64,000 bases of DNA from Opacimonas sp002292215 (GCA_943846745.1 OX044360.1:620001-684000); one strand, 5' to 3'; shown: positions 34,266 through 43,340, counted from the first letter of the stretch. The notes: generated from the letters alone by a model not told the origin. A program made the numbers and translations.

Positions 34266-35600
34266 CTAAAGTACCGTACGGATAAACATAACACCGATAA
34301 TGATCGGACAGACGAACTTAACGTACACAGGCCAAATCTTCCAAAATAGTGATTGCTCAGCACCCGCAAAACCCTCTTTTAATTCGGACAAAATAGCATT
34401 ACGACGCCATACCCACCCGACGAAGACACACATAATCAAACCGAGTAACGGCTGAGAATATTGCGTCGTAAGCGTAATGACTAAGCCAAATAAATCGCCA
34501 AAGTTTGCGATAATAACAGTACTGATACCTAAAATAACCAAAGTCATGACCCACACCGCTTTGGTGCGAGAAACGGCTTTATCTTCGACTAAGTAAGAAA
34601 CGGGTACTTCTAACATTGAGATGGATGATGTTACGGCAGCAATACTCATAAGGGCAAAAAATACGCTGGCAATGACCACACCTATATTACCAATTGAGGC
34701 AAATAAGCTCGGTAACACATTAAAAATCAGCGCATCGCCTTCAATCAATGTGCCAGATTCGGTGAAAATTGCGACGCCATTAGCCTGAGCAACATACATA
34801 GCTGGAATAATTAACATACCGGCAAGGACAGCCACACCAATATCGACTAATGCAACAGATGCACCTAAAGCCGGGAGGTTTTCAGATTTAGCGATGTAAG
34901 AACCGTATACCAACATGGTACCTACACCCAATGACATGGAGAAAAAGGCTTGGCCCATAGCACTTATTAATAATTCAGGATCGGTTACTTTAGAAAAGTC
35001 AGGGATCAGATACGCGCGCCAGCCATCAATTGCCCCTTCTTGCAACGAGACATAAATAATTAATGCTACAATCAGGATGACTAAAGTCGGCATCAAGCGT
35101 ACTGACCATTTTTCTATCCCTTGACGTACACCGCCAGTGACGATTGCAGCGGTGAAACTCAAGAATAAGAGACAGAAAAACCAGTTCCGAGAAAAGGAGA
35201 AATCGACGAACCAAGTTAAACTTGATTTATCAGTAACGAGAGTTAACGTTGATTCAACAAAATAAGCCAACATCCAGCCAGCTACAATGGCATAAAAAGA
35301 CAAGATTAAAGATGCGGTTAAAGCCCCCCACAAACCAACATAACGGCCCGCTTTGGATTGAGTGATCGCACCTAGAGCATCAACAACATTAGCCCGTGTT
35401 GCGCGACCAATGATTAGCTCAGCCATCAATACTGGATACGCCAAGAAAAATGCTAAAATTAAATAGACAAGTACAAATGCAGCACCACCATTTTGTGCCA
35501 CTTGAGAAGGAAATCCCCAAATATTCCCTAAGCCAACCGCAGAGCCTGCAGCCGCTAATACAAAACCAAGTCGAGAAGAAAATTCACCACGGGCACTCAT
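34266..35600 (-). CDS. Sodium-dependent transporter, NSS/SNF family
   Basis: The 444-residue protein has about 11 TM helices. It starts with the NSS signature FSSRLGFVLAAAGSAVGLGN and IWGFPSQVAQNGGAAFVLVY, the Na+ and substrate sites in TM1, as in LeuT-type symporters; bacterial members usually take up amino acids. A TM6-like segment AMGQAFFSMSLGVGTMLVYG is present. It is the first gene of the NSS-nhaC-pepN-DUF2835 run. The substrate cannot be read from sequence, but an amino acid fits the neighbouring peptidase. Confidence 0.93.
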   Translation of the reverse strand: MSARGEFSSRLGFVLAAAGSAVGLGNIWGFPSQVAQNGGAAFVLVYLILAFFLAYPVLMAELIIGRATRANVVDALGAITQSKAGRYVGLWGALTASLILSFYAIVAGWMLAYFVESTLTLVTDKSSLTWFVDFSFSRNWFFCLLFLSFTAAIVTGGVRQGIEKWSVRLMPTLVILIVALIIYVSLQEGAIDGWRAYLIPDFSKVTDPELLISAMGQAFFSMSLGVGTMLVYGSYIAKSENLPALGASVALVDIGVAVLAGMLIIPAMYVAQANGVAIFTESGTLIEGDALIFNVLPSLFASIGNIGVVIASVFFALMSIAAVTSSISMLEVPVSYLVEDKAVSRTKAVWVMTLVILGISTVIIANFGDLFGLVITLTTQYSQPLLGLIMCVFVGWVWRRNAILSELKEGFAGAEQSLFWKIWPVYVKFVCPIIIGVMFIRTVL

Positions 35601-35642
35601 TGTTATCCCCTTATTATTATAGTTGTTGGGATAGTATCAAGC

Positions 35643-35675
35643 TCCTAACGATGGGTGTAATCGTTAGGATTTTTT
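35643..35675 (+). terminator. Perfect 10-bp inverted repeat overlapping the prc stop, terminator-like on plus strand
   Basis: TCCTAACGAT and ATCGTTAGGA flank the loop GGGTGTA, and the right arm contains the prc stop codon. Six T follow on the plus side, but no plus-strand gene lies upstream. In the minus direction, which would suit prc, no U tract follows, so it may be an mRNA 3' stabiliser or a terminator for antisense transcripts. Confidence 0.5.
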
Positions 35676-37718
35676 ACTATTAATTGCAAATTTACCTGTC
35701 GCGATCAAGTCGTACGTTATATTCGCAGCTTCATCGAGAAATGGGTCGATATCGAGTGCATCTTCAGGTAAGTCATCCATGGACTTGACCGGTTCAAGTC
35801 CTTTACGTTCTAAACGTTCGTTGGTGCGGCTCAGACGTTTTACTTTACTTTCATCTTGCTCCGCTAAACGTTCTGATTCAACTAATGAAATGAATTTCTT
35901 ATCTTTATTGACCTGATATTCAGTGATGTCCGCAAAAATATAAGCAAACTCTGGGTTTTGCAAAACACGCTTATTATGTTTAGCCGTTAATATATCAATC
36001 GCATTTTGAGTGTCTGAAAACGTAGTGTAATTCGCACGATTGATTTTATCATAAGGCAATGCGTTTTCTTCTTGGCTTTCACCCCATTCTTCTGGGACGA
36101 CAGCGGACGGATATAAAATATCAGGAATCACACCAACATGTTGTGTGCTTCCGCCACTAATTCGATAAAATTTGGCGGTAGTGAATTGAATGCTACCCAA
36201 TGGGTTTTCGTTCATATCATAATAACGCCCTAGCCCTTTGTGACGTTGTACCGTCCCTTTACCAAAGGTTTGTTCACCAATGACAATTGCACGGTTGTAG
36301 TCTTGCATCGCTGCTGCGAATATTTCTGATGCCGAAGCACTATAGCGGTCAACCAGGACAGTTAAAGGGCCATCGTAATGAATGACTCCGTCACTATCAC
36401 GCTCTATATCAACACGGCCATTACCGCTGCGCACTTGTACGACAGGACCACTGTCGATAAATAATCCCGTTAACGTACGAGATTCATTGAGTGATCCCCC
36501 GCCGTTACCACGTAAATCAATAATAATCCCTGATACGTTTTGTGTCTTGAGCTCATCGATAAGTTTTCGTACATGACCGGTTAAGCCGTTATAAAAGGAT
36601 GGGATCTCAATTACACCTAATGGCGCATTTTCACCTAATGTTGATTCAGGGATATAGACTTTAGACTGCGCTTGTTGATCCTCAAGCTTAACCTTGTCAC
36701 GGGTAAATTGGATCAGTTCGTATTTCTTGGCATCGCTGTCGCCTTTCAATACTTGTAGACGCACAATCGTGCCTTTGGGACCTTTAATCAGTTCAACGAC
36801 TTCATCCAAACGCCAACCAACAACATCTACAATTTCACCATCTGCCTGTCCGACGCCAACAATTTTATCTTCAGGCTTAAGTTTGCCAGATTTGTCAGCA
36901 GGACCACCAGCAATAATTTTACGTACAACGGTATGTTCGTCTTCTACTTGTAATGATGCACCGATCCCTTCAAATGACAGATTCATTTGCATCTGGAAAC
37001 GTTCAGCATTACGGGGAGACAAATAACTGGTATGTGCTTCAATCGAACGTGAGAATGCATTCATAACACTTTGAAACACATCTTCAGAGTTAGTTTGGTA
37101 CAAACGTTTAATATTGCGTTCATAACGTTTCTTCAGAATGTCTTTGGCTTCATCAGGGGTCTTATCCGCTAATTTAAGATTAAGTAAATCGTATTTAACA
37201 CGCTGACGCCAGACTTCGTTCATTTCAACTTCGTCTTTGGCCCACTCTACTTTTTCGCGGTCGTAAAAAAACTTATCATCGGCCTTAGCAAAATCATATT
37301 TTTTTTCTAACAGGCTGATCGCATAGTTTAAACGATTTTCACGGCGCTCTAGACTTGTTTGATAAATGGCGTAAGCCGGAGCGAGATTACCTTGTTGTAA
37401 CGCATCATCAAAGTTATTGGCATATTGCGCAAAATTGGCTATGTCTGAAGCAAGGAAAAAGTTTTTGTTAAAGTCTAAGTTACGTAAAAAACGATCATAT
37501 ACTTTTTGAGAAAGTGCATCGTCTATCGCAAATTTTTTATAATGATTACGCAGATAAGTAGCGAGTACCCTTTTGGCGGACTTAGCGTGTTGGGCTTCTT
37601 GAACTAGATGTGGTATCGCTTCGGCAACCTGTGTTGTATTCGACGTTGTCGCAAACAAAGGGAGAGACAAAATAGAGAGTGATATAAAACTCAGGCTGTA
37701 TACGAAGCGTTTTTTCAT
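35664..37718 (-). CDS. prc: Tail-specific periplasmic protease Prc
   Basis: Prc is a periplasmic carboxy-terminal serine protease that trims or degrades proteins with nonpolar C-termini and takes part in cell-wall hydrolase control. The 684-residue protein has a signal peptide (MKKRFVYSLSFISLSILSLP, then LFA). A PDZ region (about 240-330) includes GIGASLQVEDEHTVVRKIIA and GGPADKSGKLKPEDKIVGVG. The catalytic serine lies in RYSASASEIFAAAMQDYNRA and the lysine in IGEQTFGKGTVQ. It follows proQ by 4 bp; the order msrC, proQ, prc is conserved with E. coli. Confidence 0.97.
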   Translation of the reverse strand: MKKRFVYSLSFISLSILSLPLFATTSNTTQVAEAIPHLVQEAQHAKSAKRVLATYLRNHYKKFAIDDALSQKVYDRFLRNLDFNKNFFLASDIANFAQYANNFDDALQQGNLAPAYAIYQTSLERRENRLNYAISLLEKKYDFAKADDKFFYDREKVEWAKDEVEMNEVWRQRVKYDLLNLKLADKTPDEAKDILKKRYERNIKRLYQTNSEDVFQSVMNAFSRSIEAHTSYLSPRNAERFQMQMNLSFEGIGASLQVEDEHTVVRKIIAGGPADKSGKLKPEDKIVGVGQADGEIVDVVGWRLDEVVELIKGPKGTIVRLQVLKGDSDAKKYELIQFTRDKVKLEDQQAQSKVYIPESTLGENAPLGVIEIPSFYNGLTGHVRKLIDELKTQNVSGIIIDLRGNGGGSLNESRTLTGLFIDSGPVVQVRSGNGRVDIERDSDGVIHYDGPLTVLVDRYSASASEIFAAAMQDYNRAIVIGEQTFGKGTVQRHKGLGRYYDMNENPLGSIQFTTAKFYRISGGSTQHVGVIPDILYPSAVVPEEWGESQEENALPYDKINRANYTTFSDTQNAIDILTAKHNKRVLQNPEFAYIFADITEYQVNKDKKFISLVESERLAEQDESKVKRLSRTNERLERKGLEPVKSMDDLPEDALDIDPFLDEAANITYDLIATGKFAINSKKS

Positions 37719-37722
37719 TTAG

Positions 37723-38355
37723 TTATTTTCCGTTATTCATTAACCGTAATTGGTCTTGTGATACTTTAACGACCATCCCAGTGTTTAATTGAACTTGTAC
37801 ACCGTCTTTTTGTATTTCAGTAATCACAGCAGGTAAAGGAGATTTACCGACTTTAACTGAAACAGCGGTGCCCACTTTCAAATCCGATTCAGTCAATTTA
37901 ACTGCTACCGGCTTAGGTACACTTTTCTTGGACTGAGTTGCTGTAAGTTTAGTTCCTGCAGGTTTACTTTTGAAATTTTTATTTGTTGCTGGTTTTTTCT
38001 TTGGCGCACTTTTTTTAGTTGCAGCGACTTTCGCTTTGCTTGTTTCTAATTGTAATTCCGCAAAATCAGCGTGCTCTTTATCAATTATACAACCTTGAGC
38101 CCCATCGAGATCAACACGGTGAGTATCAACTTTAATCGCTTCGAGGTAACGCCAAGAATTTGTGTAGTGACGAAGTGTCGAACGCAATGTAGTTTTGGAT
38201 ACACGTTCGTCTTGTTCTAAACGCAATACCAAATCGTGAAAAATACCGATTTTAAGTGGCTTAGCGGGTCCCTTGATTGAGAAACATTCAGGAAATAGTT
38301 CAGCAAGTAATGAGATAACCGCTTTGCTGTCGGTGATTTTTTGTGGATTTTCCAT
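37723..38355 (-). CDS. proQ: RNA chaperone ProQ
   Basis: ProQ is a FinO-family RNA-binding protein for sRNAs and 3' UTRs. The 210-residue protein has a FinO domain (about residues 5-115; LFPECFSIKGPAKPLKIGIF and TLRSTLRHYTNSWRYLEA), a Lys/Ala-rich flexible linker (about 110-150) and a C-terminal KOW-like domain (LKVGTAVSVKVGKSPLPAVI). This is the E. coli layout. It is 4 bp upstream of prc and 14 bp after the small acidic protein gene. Confidence 0.96.
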   Translation of the reverse strand: MENPQKITDSKAVISLLAELFPECFSIKGPAKPLKIGIFHDLVLRLEQDERVSKTTLRSTLRHYTNSWRYLEAIKVDTHRVDLDGAQGCIIDKEHADFAELQLETSKAKVAATKKSAPKKKPATNKNFKSKPAGTKLTATQSKKSVPKPVAVKLTESDLKVGTAVSVKVGKSPLPAVITEIQKDGVQVQLNTGMVVKVSQDQLRLMNNGK

Positions 38356-38369
38356 TAATAAATATAATT

Positions 38370-38657
38370 TTAAAGCTCGTCAATGAGCGTATCATCCCAA
38401 GTTGTGAGCAAATGATCAACCCAATCATGCAGATCATCGTCATCAATTTCGACAATTTGTGGTTCATTGACCCATGATTCCCAACAATAGTGCAAACATT
38501 TCTCAATACTCTCTACCGGCATATCTTCATCAATCTTGTCATACACTAGATGTAATAACGTATTGAGACGCTCACTTGCATCTTCTGGATCAGAATGATA
38601 ATCCAACATATCATCAGGGGTAGACAGCACGACATGGATATCAACTAAGTACTTCAT
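38370..38657 (-). CDS. Small acidic conserved-context protein, unknown function
   Basis: This 95-residue, strongly acidic protein (IVEIDDDDLHDWVDHLL and other Asp/Glu-rich stretches) starts MKYLVDIHVVLSTPDDMLDY. No motif or family is recognised. Its start overlaps the stop of the free-methionine-sulfoxide reductase gene by 4 bp, and proQ begins 14 bp after its stop, so translation is probably coupled in the msrC-proQ-prc operon. E. coli has no equivalent between yebR and proQ. Confidence 0.8.
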   Translation of the reverse strand: MKYLVDIHVVLSTPDDMLDYHSDPEDASERLNTLLHLVYDKIDEDMPVESIEKCLHYCWESWVNEPQIVEIDDDDLHDWVDHLLTTWDDTLIDEL

Positions 38658-39115
38658 AAGCCCATTCTCTCAAGGTGATTGACCAAAATAACGGCTAATT
38701 GTGTCAAACCGGTTTCGTCTGCTGCAGTAAAACGGTCGAAAATCGGCGCATCAATATCCAAGACCCCAAATAACTCTCCTTTAACAACCAGCGGCAAGAC
38801 AATTTCCGAGTTAGATGCCGCATCACAGGCAATATGCCCTGGAAAGTCATGTACATCTTTTATACGCTGTATTGTTAAGGTTTGCGCTGCAGTTCCACAT
38901 ACGCCCTTGCCCATGGGGATTCGGATACATGCAGGTCGACCTTGAAACGGACCTAACACCAATTGGGTATCTTTGTATAAATAAAATCCAGCCCAATTAA
39001 TGTCACTTAGCTCATTAAATAACAAACTACTGATATTTGCTAAATTGGCTACCACGTCAGGCTCGTCGCCTAACAACGCTAATGCTTGTTGATTTAAAGT
39101 ATCGTAGTTTGTCAT
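38654..39115 (-). CDS. msrC: Free methionine-(R)-sulfoxide reductase (GAF domain)
   Basis: The 153-residue GAF-domain enzyme reduces free Met-R-sulfoxide. Three cysteines, Cys63, Cys73 and Cys97, have the same spacing (10, 24) as Cys84, Cys94 and Cys118 of E. coli YebR, with Cys97 the likely resolving or catalytic site. Motifs INWAGFYLYKDTQLVLGPFQ and GVLDIDAPIFDRFT match the family. It heads the operon with the small acidic protein, proQ and prc, the E. coli yebR-proQ-prc arrangement with one added gene. Confidence 0.95.
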   Translation of the reverse strand: MTNYDTLNQQALALLGDEPDVVANLANISSLLFNELSDINWAGFYLYKDTQLVLGPFQGRPACIRIPMGKGVCGTAAQTLTIQRIKDVHDFPGHIACDAASNSEIVLPLVVKGELFGVLDIDAPIFDRFTAADETGLTQLAVILVNHLERMGL

Positions 39116-39135
39116 TGTAAACCTTGTAATATATC

Positions 39136-39840
39136 CTAGCGTACTAAAAAAGTAACGCCAACACGTGCTTCAATTCCCTTTTCACCTGGTAAATCGATAG
39201 ACGGTGATTCTAACATTGCCATCGATTTGGCTCGATAAGCAACCGGTTGCTGACGACTTTGTTCGTTTACGGACAAAACATCGCCAAGCTTAGCTTGTAA
39301 TGGTTCAAGCATGGTAATTGCACGCTTTTTAGCATCTTCAACGGCTAATTTCAAGGCATCTAAATATTGCTGTTTGGGATTACTATGTGTTAAATGAGCT
39401 GGTGATATCGATGTGGCACCTGCTTTTATTAATGCCTGCATTAGCGTGGAATAAACAGTAAAGTCATTATGTTTGACATAAATAGTGCGTACAAAAATAA
39501 AATCGGTGTGAGTACGCTTACCATTATCGTACTCATAATGGGGTTGCAAGCTCATTTCCATAGACTGGATGTTACGATCATCAATCCCATTTTGTTGTAA
39601 TAAATAAACAATATCCGATACTTTTTTTTGTACTTGTTGCTGCAGTATTTTGGTATCAGTACCCCTTTGTTCGACGGCAACCGAAAACTCTAATTGATTA
39701 GGAACAATGAGGATGGTACCACTACCTTGTACAGATATCGTACGTTGTGGCGACGGGGATAGCTGTGTTTGCGCCTGTACAATATTTGAAAAACACCAAA
39801 CACATAAAAATAACGCTAAATGTCGCAAAGAAATTGTCAT
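39136..39840 (-). CDS. SIMPL (DUF541) family periplasmic protein
   Basis: From the ATG at 39840 (MTISLRHLALFLCVWCFSNI, then VQAQ) there is a clear signal peptide; a longer frame from 39879 would add 13 residues ahead of it and is rejected. The body shows RTISVQGSGTILIVPNQLEF and VAVEQRGTDTK, then GIDDRNIQSMEMSLQP, the SIMPL domain pattern. Family members are periplasmic, some linked with stress or oxidative defence; the precise role is unknown. It is 20 bp beyond the msrC start on the same strand and could lead into that operon. Confidence 0.9.
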   Translation of the reverse strand: MTISLRHLALFLCVWCFSNIVQAQTQLSPSPQRTISVQGSGTILIVPNQLEFSVAVEQRGTDTKILQQQVQKKVSDIVYLLQQNGIDDRNIQSMEMSLQPHYEYDNGKRTHTDFIFVRTIYVKHNDFTVYSTLMQALIKAGATSISPAHLTHSNPKQQYLDALKLAVEDAKKRAITMLEPLQAKLGDVLSVNEQSRQQPVAYRAKSMAMLESPSIDLPGEKGIEARVGVTFLVR

Positions 39841-39936
39841 TATGACCTCTGATTTATCAATAATTAAAAACAACACCAATAAGTGTCACCGAATAAATTT
39901 AGTGTAGACCAAATATAATGAATCATATATGAACCA

Positions 39937-40443
39937 CTACCTCATTTGGATTTTATGGTTATTATTATTATCACGGCTTTGTTGAATTAATTGATTGGAG
40001 GCATCGTAATGACGCTTAGCTAAGCGGTCATATAACACTACATTACCGGTGGCACCGAGGTTCATACTATTAAAAGTAGGAACGTAAACAACCGAATCAG
40101 CTGCATTGACTATTTCAATTGGCACTGAACCATCTTCAGGACCTAGGATATAAAACGCATTATCGGGATGAGTAAACTCCGGTAATGGGATCGCATTTTC
40201 GACTAATTCAATGACAACAATACTGGCACCTTGTGGAACAAACGCTAATAAATCATCGACGCCCACAGTCGGGATTTTATCGCGCATGCGCTGGGTATCA
40301 GCATTAAAATCTTTAGCATACCCAAAGCGCTGCCCCGTATAAAAAACAGAACTCACGCCATAACAGCCCGCTGCACGTAAAATACTGGCTACATTACTTG
40401 CAGATTTAGGGTTAATTAACCCAAAAGATACTTTCGTTGACAT
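39937..40443 (-). CDS. TrmH/SpoU-family RNA 2'-O-methyltransferase-like protein
   Basis: This 168-residue protein has the SPOUT knot motifs: motif 1 GLINPKSASNVASILRAAGC, motif 2 FYILGPEDGSVP and motif 3 YVPTFNSMNLGATGNVVLYD, which bind SAM and supply the catalytic Arg/Asn region. It lacks an extra N-terminal RNA-binding extension. The substrate (tRNA or rRNA) cannot be assigned by sequence alone. It follows the nucleoside-recognition membrane protein by 6 bp. Confidence 0.9.
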   Translation of the reverse strand: MSTKVSFGLINPKSASNVASILRAAGCYGVSSVFYTGQRFGYAKDFNADTQRMRDKIPTVGVDDLLAFVPQGASIVVIELVENAIPLPEFTHPDNAFYILGPEDGSVPIEIVNAADSVVYVPTFNSMNLGATGNVVLYDRLAKRHYDASNQLIQQSRDNNNNHKIQMR

Positions 40444-40449
40444 AAATCT

Positions 40450-41679
40450 CTATCCAAAAAACCAATAACTCACTGCAATTGCAGTGACAATCCCGGCTAA
40501 ATCAGCCACTAAACAACATCCTACAGCATAGCGACTATGTTTTATCCCTACTGCACCTAGATACACAGCGAGGACATAAAATGTCGTTTCTGTGGAGCCT
40601 TGCAGCACCGAGGCTAAACGTCCAGCAAACGAATCGGCACCATGGAATTGCATGGTTTCAATCATTAATGCACGAGCGCCACTGCCACTCAATGGTTTCA
40701 TTAGTGCTGTAGGTAACGCATCGACAAAGCGCGTATCAAAACCCAGTAACGCTACTCCACTCGCAATACCTTCAACCAATACATCCATCATGCCACTGGC
40801 GCGTAACATACCTATAGCAACTAACATCGCCAATAAAAAAGGAATAATGGAAATCGCAACATCAAATCCTTTTTTTGCACCTTCGACAAATAACTCATAG
40901 GTGTTTAAGCCCTTACGCCAACCGACAACCAGCACCAATACGATAAAGCTAAATAGCAAACTATTTGCTAACAAGGACGACTGCTCAGCCATCGCTTGAG
41001 TTGATAATTGAGCAAAGTACAATATCAATGCGGTGAGTAGACTAAATAAGCCAACTAAATATAGTAAAATCACATGCTGTAACAGATTAATACGCTGGAT
41101 CAAGCAAGTTACTATGAGTCCTGCTAACGTAGATGCACTAGTAGCAAGTAAAATAGGAATAAATACATCGGTCGGACTCATCGCGCCTTGCTCTGCACGA
41201 TACAAAAACACGGCAATAGGAAATAACGTGACTGATGAGGTGTTTAATACCAAAAATAAAATCTGCGCGTTCGACAAGGTATCTTTATTAGGCGAGAGTG
41301 ACTGCATATCTTGCATTGCTTTGATACCAAACGGCGTAGCCGCGTTATCCAAACCTAGCATGTTCGCAGAAATATTCATGGTGATACTGCCTAAAGCTGG
41401 GTGGTCTTTGGGAATTTCAGGCATGATCCGTGTTAATAAAGGCGATAAAACTTTGGATAATTTAGCCACTAATCCTGATTGTTCAGCGACTTGAAATATC
41501 CCCAGCCAAAAAGCCAACAAACCAATTAATCCAATGGCAATTTCAACGGATAGTTTTGCCATGGCACTAATCGATTGCATGACCTCAGAGAAGGTCTCTA
41601 TTTGCCCTAAAATGATAACTTGATAAAGTGAAGCGAGAAATGCACTGACAATGAATATCAGCCAAATTATGTGTAGCAT
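40450..41679 (-). CDS. Nucleoside-recognition (SpmA/SpmB fused) membrane protein
   Basis: The 409-residue polytopic protein holds two nucleoside-recognition (Gate) domains. The first (about 40-190) has AIGLIGLLAFWLGIFQVAEQ and SANMLGLDNAATPFGIKAMQ; the second (about 265-400) has ISIIPFLLAMLVAIGMLRAS and PLSGSGARALMIETMQF. The size and order match the SpmA-SpmB fusion found in non-sporulating proteobacteria. The substrate is unknown. It is upstream of the TrmH-like gene with 6 bp between them. Confidence 0.9.
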   Translation of the reverse strand: MLHIIWLIFIVSAFLASLYQVIILGQIETFSEVMQSISAMAKLSVEIAIGLIGLLAFWLGIFQVAEQSGLVAKLSKVLSPLLTRIMPEIPKDHPALGSITMNISANMLGLDNAATPFGIKAMQDMQSLSPNKDTLSNAQILFLVLNTSSVTLFPIAVFLYRAEQGAMSPTDVFIPILLATSASTLAGLIVTCLIQRINLLQHVILLYLVGLFSLLTALILYFAQLSTQAMAEQSSLLANSLLFSFIVLVLVVGWRKGLNTYELFVEGAKKGFDVAISIIPFLLAMLVAIGMLRASGMMDVLVEGIASGVALLGFDTRFVDALPTALMKPLSGSGARALMIETMQFHGADSFAGRLASVLQGSTETTFYVLAVYLGAVGIKHSRYAVGCCLVADLAGIVTAIAVSYWFFG

Positions 41680-41792
41680 AACGCTTAGCCTAAAATGGAA
41701 AAAGAAATTAGTAAACTAAGCGTATCATTAATCCTACGCATTGGTAAGTCATGGTTAGACTTTGCATGCATAGGACTTTGTCGTAACTGTCT

Positions 41793-42938
41793 TTAACTTA
41801 AGACTTTTTTTAAGCTTGCAACACAAAAATCGATGTTCTTATCACTGGCAGCAAAGCCCATTAAACCAATACGCCATACCTTACCAGCAAGCGCTCCGAG
41901 ACCTGCTCCAATTTCTAAATCAAATTCATTTAATAAACGAGCTCTGACTTGAGCATCATCAACGCCATCAGGAATGATCACTGTATTAAGTTGTGGTAAG
42001 CGAATATCTTTAGCTACTAATAATTCTAAACCAATCCCTGCTAGCCCTGCTTTTAATTTTTCATGCATTCGAGCATGTCTTGCTATGGCGTTATCTAAGC
42101 CTTCAGCATGTAATAACCGTAGTGATTCATGCAGTGCGTACAAGCTATTAACCGGTGCAGTGTGATGATAAGCGCGCTTACCACCACCTTGACCATCCCC
42201 CCAATAACCGACAATCAAGTTCATGTCTAAAAACCAACTTTGCACTGGTGACTTGCGAGCTTGTATCTTAGCTACAGCAGCATCACTAAAAGACACCGGC
42301 GATAAACCCGGTACGCATGACAAGCATTTTTGTGATCCAGAATAAATTGCATCTATTCCCCACTCGTCCACTTTTAACTCGATGCCACCTAAAGATGTCA
42401 CTGCATCAACTATTGTCATGCAATCAAATTGACGAGCTAATGCACAAATCGCTTGCGCGTCATTGCGCACACCTGTAGAGGTTTCAGCATGTACAAAGCC
42501 AACAAATTTTGCTTCAGGGTGCGCTTCTAGTGCCGCTTCAATACTCGCTAATGAGTTAGCCTCTCCCCACGGCGCGGTAACCACAACGGCTATCCCGCCA
42601 CAACGAGCCACATTTTCGACCATACGACCACCGAATACGCCATTTTGACATACAATGACGGTTTCACCAGGCTCAACCAAATTGACGACACACGCTTCCA
42701 TGCCAGCAGAACCGGGAGCAGATATCGGCATGGTTAATTTATTTTTGGTTTGAAAGGCATACTGTAATAATTGCTTTGTTTCGTCCATTAATTGAATAAA
42801 CGTAGGGTCTAAGTGACCGACAGTCGGACGCGCTAATGCATTAAGCACTGTTGGAGAAACATCAGAAGGTCCGGGTCCCATAAGCGTCCGAACAGGCGGT
42901 ATAAAAGAGGCGTATTGTTGTTCTATATTTATGGACAT
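41793..42938 (-). CDS. Alanine-glyoxylate/serine-pyruvate-type aminotransferase (class V)
   Basis: This 381-residue PLP enzyme starts with IPPVRTLMGPGPSDVSPTVL and has the PLP lysine at Lys204 in YSGSQKCLSCVPGLSP. The cofactor-binding Asp is in TIVDAVTSLGG and the phosphate loop in SAPGSAGMEA. It fits the serine-pyruvate/alanine-glyoxylate transaminase family, used in glyoxylate and serine metabolism; donor and acceptor preference is not determinable here. Its own promoter probably lies in the 402-bp upstream gap. Confidence 0.93.
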   Translation of the reverse strand: MSINIEQQYASFIPPVRTLMGPGPSDVSPTVLNALARPTVGHLDPTFIQLMDETKQLLQYAFQTKNKLTMPISAPGSAGMEACVVNLVEPGETVIVCQNGVFGGRMVENVARCGGIAVVVTAPWGEANSLASIEAALEAHPEAKFVGFVHAETSTGVRNDAQAICALARQFDCMTIVDAVTSLGGIELKVDEWGIDAIYSGSQKCLSCVPGLSPVSFSDAAVAKIQARKSPVQSWFLDMNLIVGYWGDGQGGGKRAYHHTAPVNSLYALHESLRLLHAEGLDNAIARHARMHEKLKAGLAGIGLELLVAKDIRLPQLNTVIIPDGVDDAQVRARLLNEFDLEIGAGLGALAGKVWRIGLMGFAASDKNIDFCVASLKKVLS

Positions 42939-43286
42939 GAAAATTCCCTTGCAAAATATTATATGGATTTAATATAACAAAGCCGTGCTAAGGATTACCA
43001 TTATAATTTGAGAACAACGGTTTATATAGATCATTCACTAAATCAATAGAATCATGTTTCATTATTTAAAAAAATGATAATTCAGATATAGCAAGGATAG
43101 AAGGATGCTTTTGAGTTCATAGACGATAGTCGATATTTTTTAGTTCGAAATATACGCTATATTTAACATACGGTAACAGCACAAGCAGTTCACCTACCAA
43201 ATTGTTTACACTTCTCCCTAAAGTATAAGCATAGTGCGTACTCAGGTACAAACGAACTTGACTTGATAAAGAGTCCCCTTATTTAT
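42939..43286. other. Noncoding gap upstream of an orphan terminator
   Basis: The 402-bp stretch between the aminotransferase start and the gamma-carbonic anhydrase stop has no credible ORF or tRNA. It holds the aminotransferase promoter region and, near 43205-43235, a TTTACA with nearby TATAAG that could start a plus-strand transcript. No further structure was identified in 42939-43200 beyond AT-rich sequence. Confidence 0.6.
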
Positions 43287-43313
43287 GACCCGCCTGATGC
43301 GGGTCTTTTTTTT
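43230..43313 (+). ncRNA. Candidate small RNA ending at an orphan terminator
   Basis: A strong plus-strand terminator (GACCCGC, loop CTGAT, GCGGGTC, eight T, at 43287-43313) has no plus-strand gene upstream for many kilobases. A GTAC-TCAG-GTAC self-complementary element and GACT/AGTC arms lie within the preceding 80 bases. A possible promoter with TTTACA (43205-43210) precedes them, but its spacing to the -10-like TATAAG is only 13 bp, so the 5' end is approximate. No known sRNA family is recognised. Confidence 0.35.
43287..43313 (+). terminator. Strong intrinsic terminator, plus strand
   Basis: A perfect 7-bp G/C-rich stem GACCCGC/GCGGGTC with loop CTGAT is followed by eight T. The minus strand lacks a comparable T run. 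The genes on both sides are minus-strand, so it must end an unannotated plus-strand transcript or be a relic. Confidence 0.88.
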
Positions 43314-43340
43314 GCCTCGTTAAAGCATATAACCCGTAAA

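Noticed and set aside
42939..43340. Possible tRNA gene in the 402-bp gap
   Set aside because: No cloverleaf, T-loop GTTCGAATC or CCA end was found; TTCGAAA near 43145 has no paired arms.
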